The notes under the pieces: generated by a model | Databases searched by the model: none | The model's input: only the letters and a program-made list of their open reading frames with translations | Told to the model about the DNA's origin: nothing | Translations under genes and position numbers: made by a program | DNA from: Lysobacteraceae bacterium | Lineage (GTDB): Bacteria; Pseudomonadota; Gammaproteobacteria; Xanthomonadales; Rhodanobacteraceae | Assembly (NCBI GenBank): GCA_018971925.1 | Contig: JAGWZT010000103.1 | Span: 1-6,938, forward strand | Direction: 5' to 3' | Length of the DNA: 6,938 nt | Shown here: piece after piece, positions 6,423 through 6,938 of the stretch | Position numbering within the stretch: position 1 is the first letter of the stretch | Layout: each line of letters opens with the position of its first letter

Positions 6423-6751
6423 CGGAACCCGGCAAGTGCAAGGATTGGAGCATAGCAACCCCACAGGCCAAAGAATGACAGTGCGATTGCGCACACCGAG
6501 CCGAACGAACACACGACACGATCTCGCCGCGACACGTTTGGCCAGAATGCCCACAAAATGGCAGCCGCCAAGACCGTGATACCCCAATACGGGAACGTTG
6601 CCAACACAGCCCGTGTTACGAAGGGCAGAGGGACACCCGCCGCGGTGAACACCGTGCGAAATCGCGGCACAACGAAGAGCGCGCCAAGCGATATGGCCAA
6701 ACAAGGGACAATGCCCAGAGCAAGCTGAAAGTTGTCTTGACGCTTGTCCAT
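6419..6751 (-). CDS. Cassette-borne small membrane protein of unknown function
   Basis: 110 residues. ATG at 6751-6749 begins 6 bases after the GTTAG of attC at 6758-6825, with AGGGG overlapping that R' box as ribosome site. The stop TAA (6421-6419) lies inside the next attC, in its CTAAC box. Three hydrophobic segments are visible: about 10-29, 45-69 and 79-108. The stretch VVPRFRTVFTAAGVPLPFVT (27-46) resembles the segment of GspF/PilC inner-membrane proteins that carries a similar Pro-x-x-x-x-Phe…LPxxT pattern. The protein is far shorter than those, so this is at most distant similarity or a coincidence of membrane-protein composition. Small orphan membrane proteins are common cassette cargo. 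No function is assigned. Confidence 0.75.
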   Translation of the reverse strand: MDKRQDNFQLALGIVPCLAISLGALFVVPRFRTVFTAAGVPLPFVTRAVLATFPYWGITVLAAAILWAFWPNVSRRDRVVCSFGSVCAIALSFFGLWGCYAPILALAGFR

Positions 6752-6757
6752 TGACCC

Positions 6758-6825
6758 CTAACGCCCGAGGTAACCGGCTCGAGCCCCGCGCAGCGGGGCA
6801 AGCGTCCGGTTGACCGAGATGTTAG
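6758..6825 (-). repeat. attC recombination site (68 bp) between cassettes 2 and 3
   Basis: It is bounded by CTAAC (6758-6762) and GTTAG (6821-6825). AACCGG (6772-6777) pairs with CCGGTT (6806-6811), and a 7-base inner stem GCCCCGC/GCGGGGC (6783-6799) closes on a GCA loop. Its first 20 bases are identical to those of the site at 6358, and the other outer arm is nearly identical; only the central stem and spacer bases differ. Such close similarity between neighbouring sites is typical of chromosomal integrons. It supplies the stop codon of the cassette 3 ORF and the ribosome site for cassette 2. Confidence 0.85.
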
Positions 6826-6938
6826 CCCCCACTGCCGAATTCACTGTTGATATCGGTGGTGTCGAGCTCGAATACATGATTGTCGTAATCGAAGAAATAT
6901 AGCGAGCTGTCTGACCTGGCAAGAATGAACTCCATGTT
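6822..6938 (-). CDS. C-terminal part of a third cassette ORF
   Basis: The frame is open from the window edge to TAA at 6824-6822, which lies in the CTAAC box of the attC, as for cassette 2. At least 37 residues from an ATG at 6935 (beginning MEFILARSDSSLYFFDYDN) or, more likely, a longer protein continuing to the right. It is acidic and aromatic (FFDYDN…ELDTTDIN) with no membrane segment. The pattern would suit the end of a small soluble alpha/beta protein such as an SMI1/KNR4-like or immunity-type domain, but too little is visible to claim this. The direction and stop placement support it being coding. Confidence 0.55.
   Translation of the reverse strand, partial: NMEFILARSDSSLYFFDYDNHVFELDTTDINSEFGSGG

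Larger units (their letters stand above)
5901..6938 (-). mobile_element. Terminal part of an integron gene-cassette array
   Basis: Three ORFs in the same direction, each closely followed by an attC-type site, make up this segment. Composition is visibly less GC-rich than the lpx operon, as expected of acquired cassettes. Cassette 2 is complete: from the cut point in one R' box (6761) to the next (6362) it is 400 bases. Cassette 1 has lost part of its attC at the rnhB side, and cassette 3 runs off the window. Because attC follows each ORF on the - strand, attI and intI should lie to the right, and this is the integrase-distal end. No integrase gene or attI is present in the window. Confidence 0.8.

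Noticed and set aside
6348..6704. N-terminal extension of the cassette 1 ORF
   Set aside because: It would translate through a complete attC and the cassette 2 gene in another phase; the GTG at 6347 next to attC fits the cassette pattern.

Overview
The window is high-GC DNA that reads as a gammaproteobacterium, most likely of the order Xanthomonadales (Lysobacterales). This is inferred from the lpxD-fabZ-lpxA-lpxB-rnhB gene order, the protein motifs, and a chromosomal-integron type of cassette array with attC sites. No rRNA, tRNA or other direct taxonomic marker is present.

Positions 1-5897 (+ strand) are a compact lipid A / fatty acid operon: the 3' part of lpxD, fabZ, lpxA, lpxB, a five-helix membrane enzyme of the LTA-synthase/alkaline-phosphatase superfamily, and rnhB. 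The junctions are very tight: GTGA overlap fabZ/lpxA, direct abutment lpxA/lpxB, ATGA overlap lpxB/transferase and ATGA overlap transferase/rnhB. FabZ supplies (3R)-hydroxyacyl-ACP dehydration in competition with LpxA and LpxD, which use 3-hydroxyacyl-ACPs. LpxA, LpxD and LpxB build the tetraacyl disaccharide core of lipid A. The membrane transferase is an addition to the canonical order and is a candidate envelope-modifying enzyme. The only loose junction is lpxD/fabZ (904-1154), which holds a stem-loop-rich insert with an unbroken 84-codon frame.

Positions 5901-6938 differ in base composition and orientation. They hold the terminal part of a gene-cassette array read on the - strand and running into the 3' end of rnhB: a secreted four-cysteine protein, a small three-helix membrane protein, and the C-terminus of a third cassette ORF cut by the window edge. 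Two full attC sites (6358-6422 and 6758-6825) separate them, and a degenerate half-site (about 5905-5931) lies at the rnhB boundary. The integrase gene and attI, if present, should lie to the right of the window. In E. coli and many relatives rnhB is followed by dnaE; here the cassettes occupy that place.
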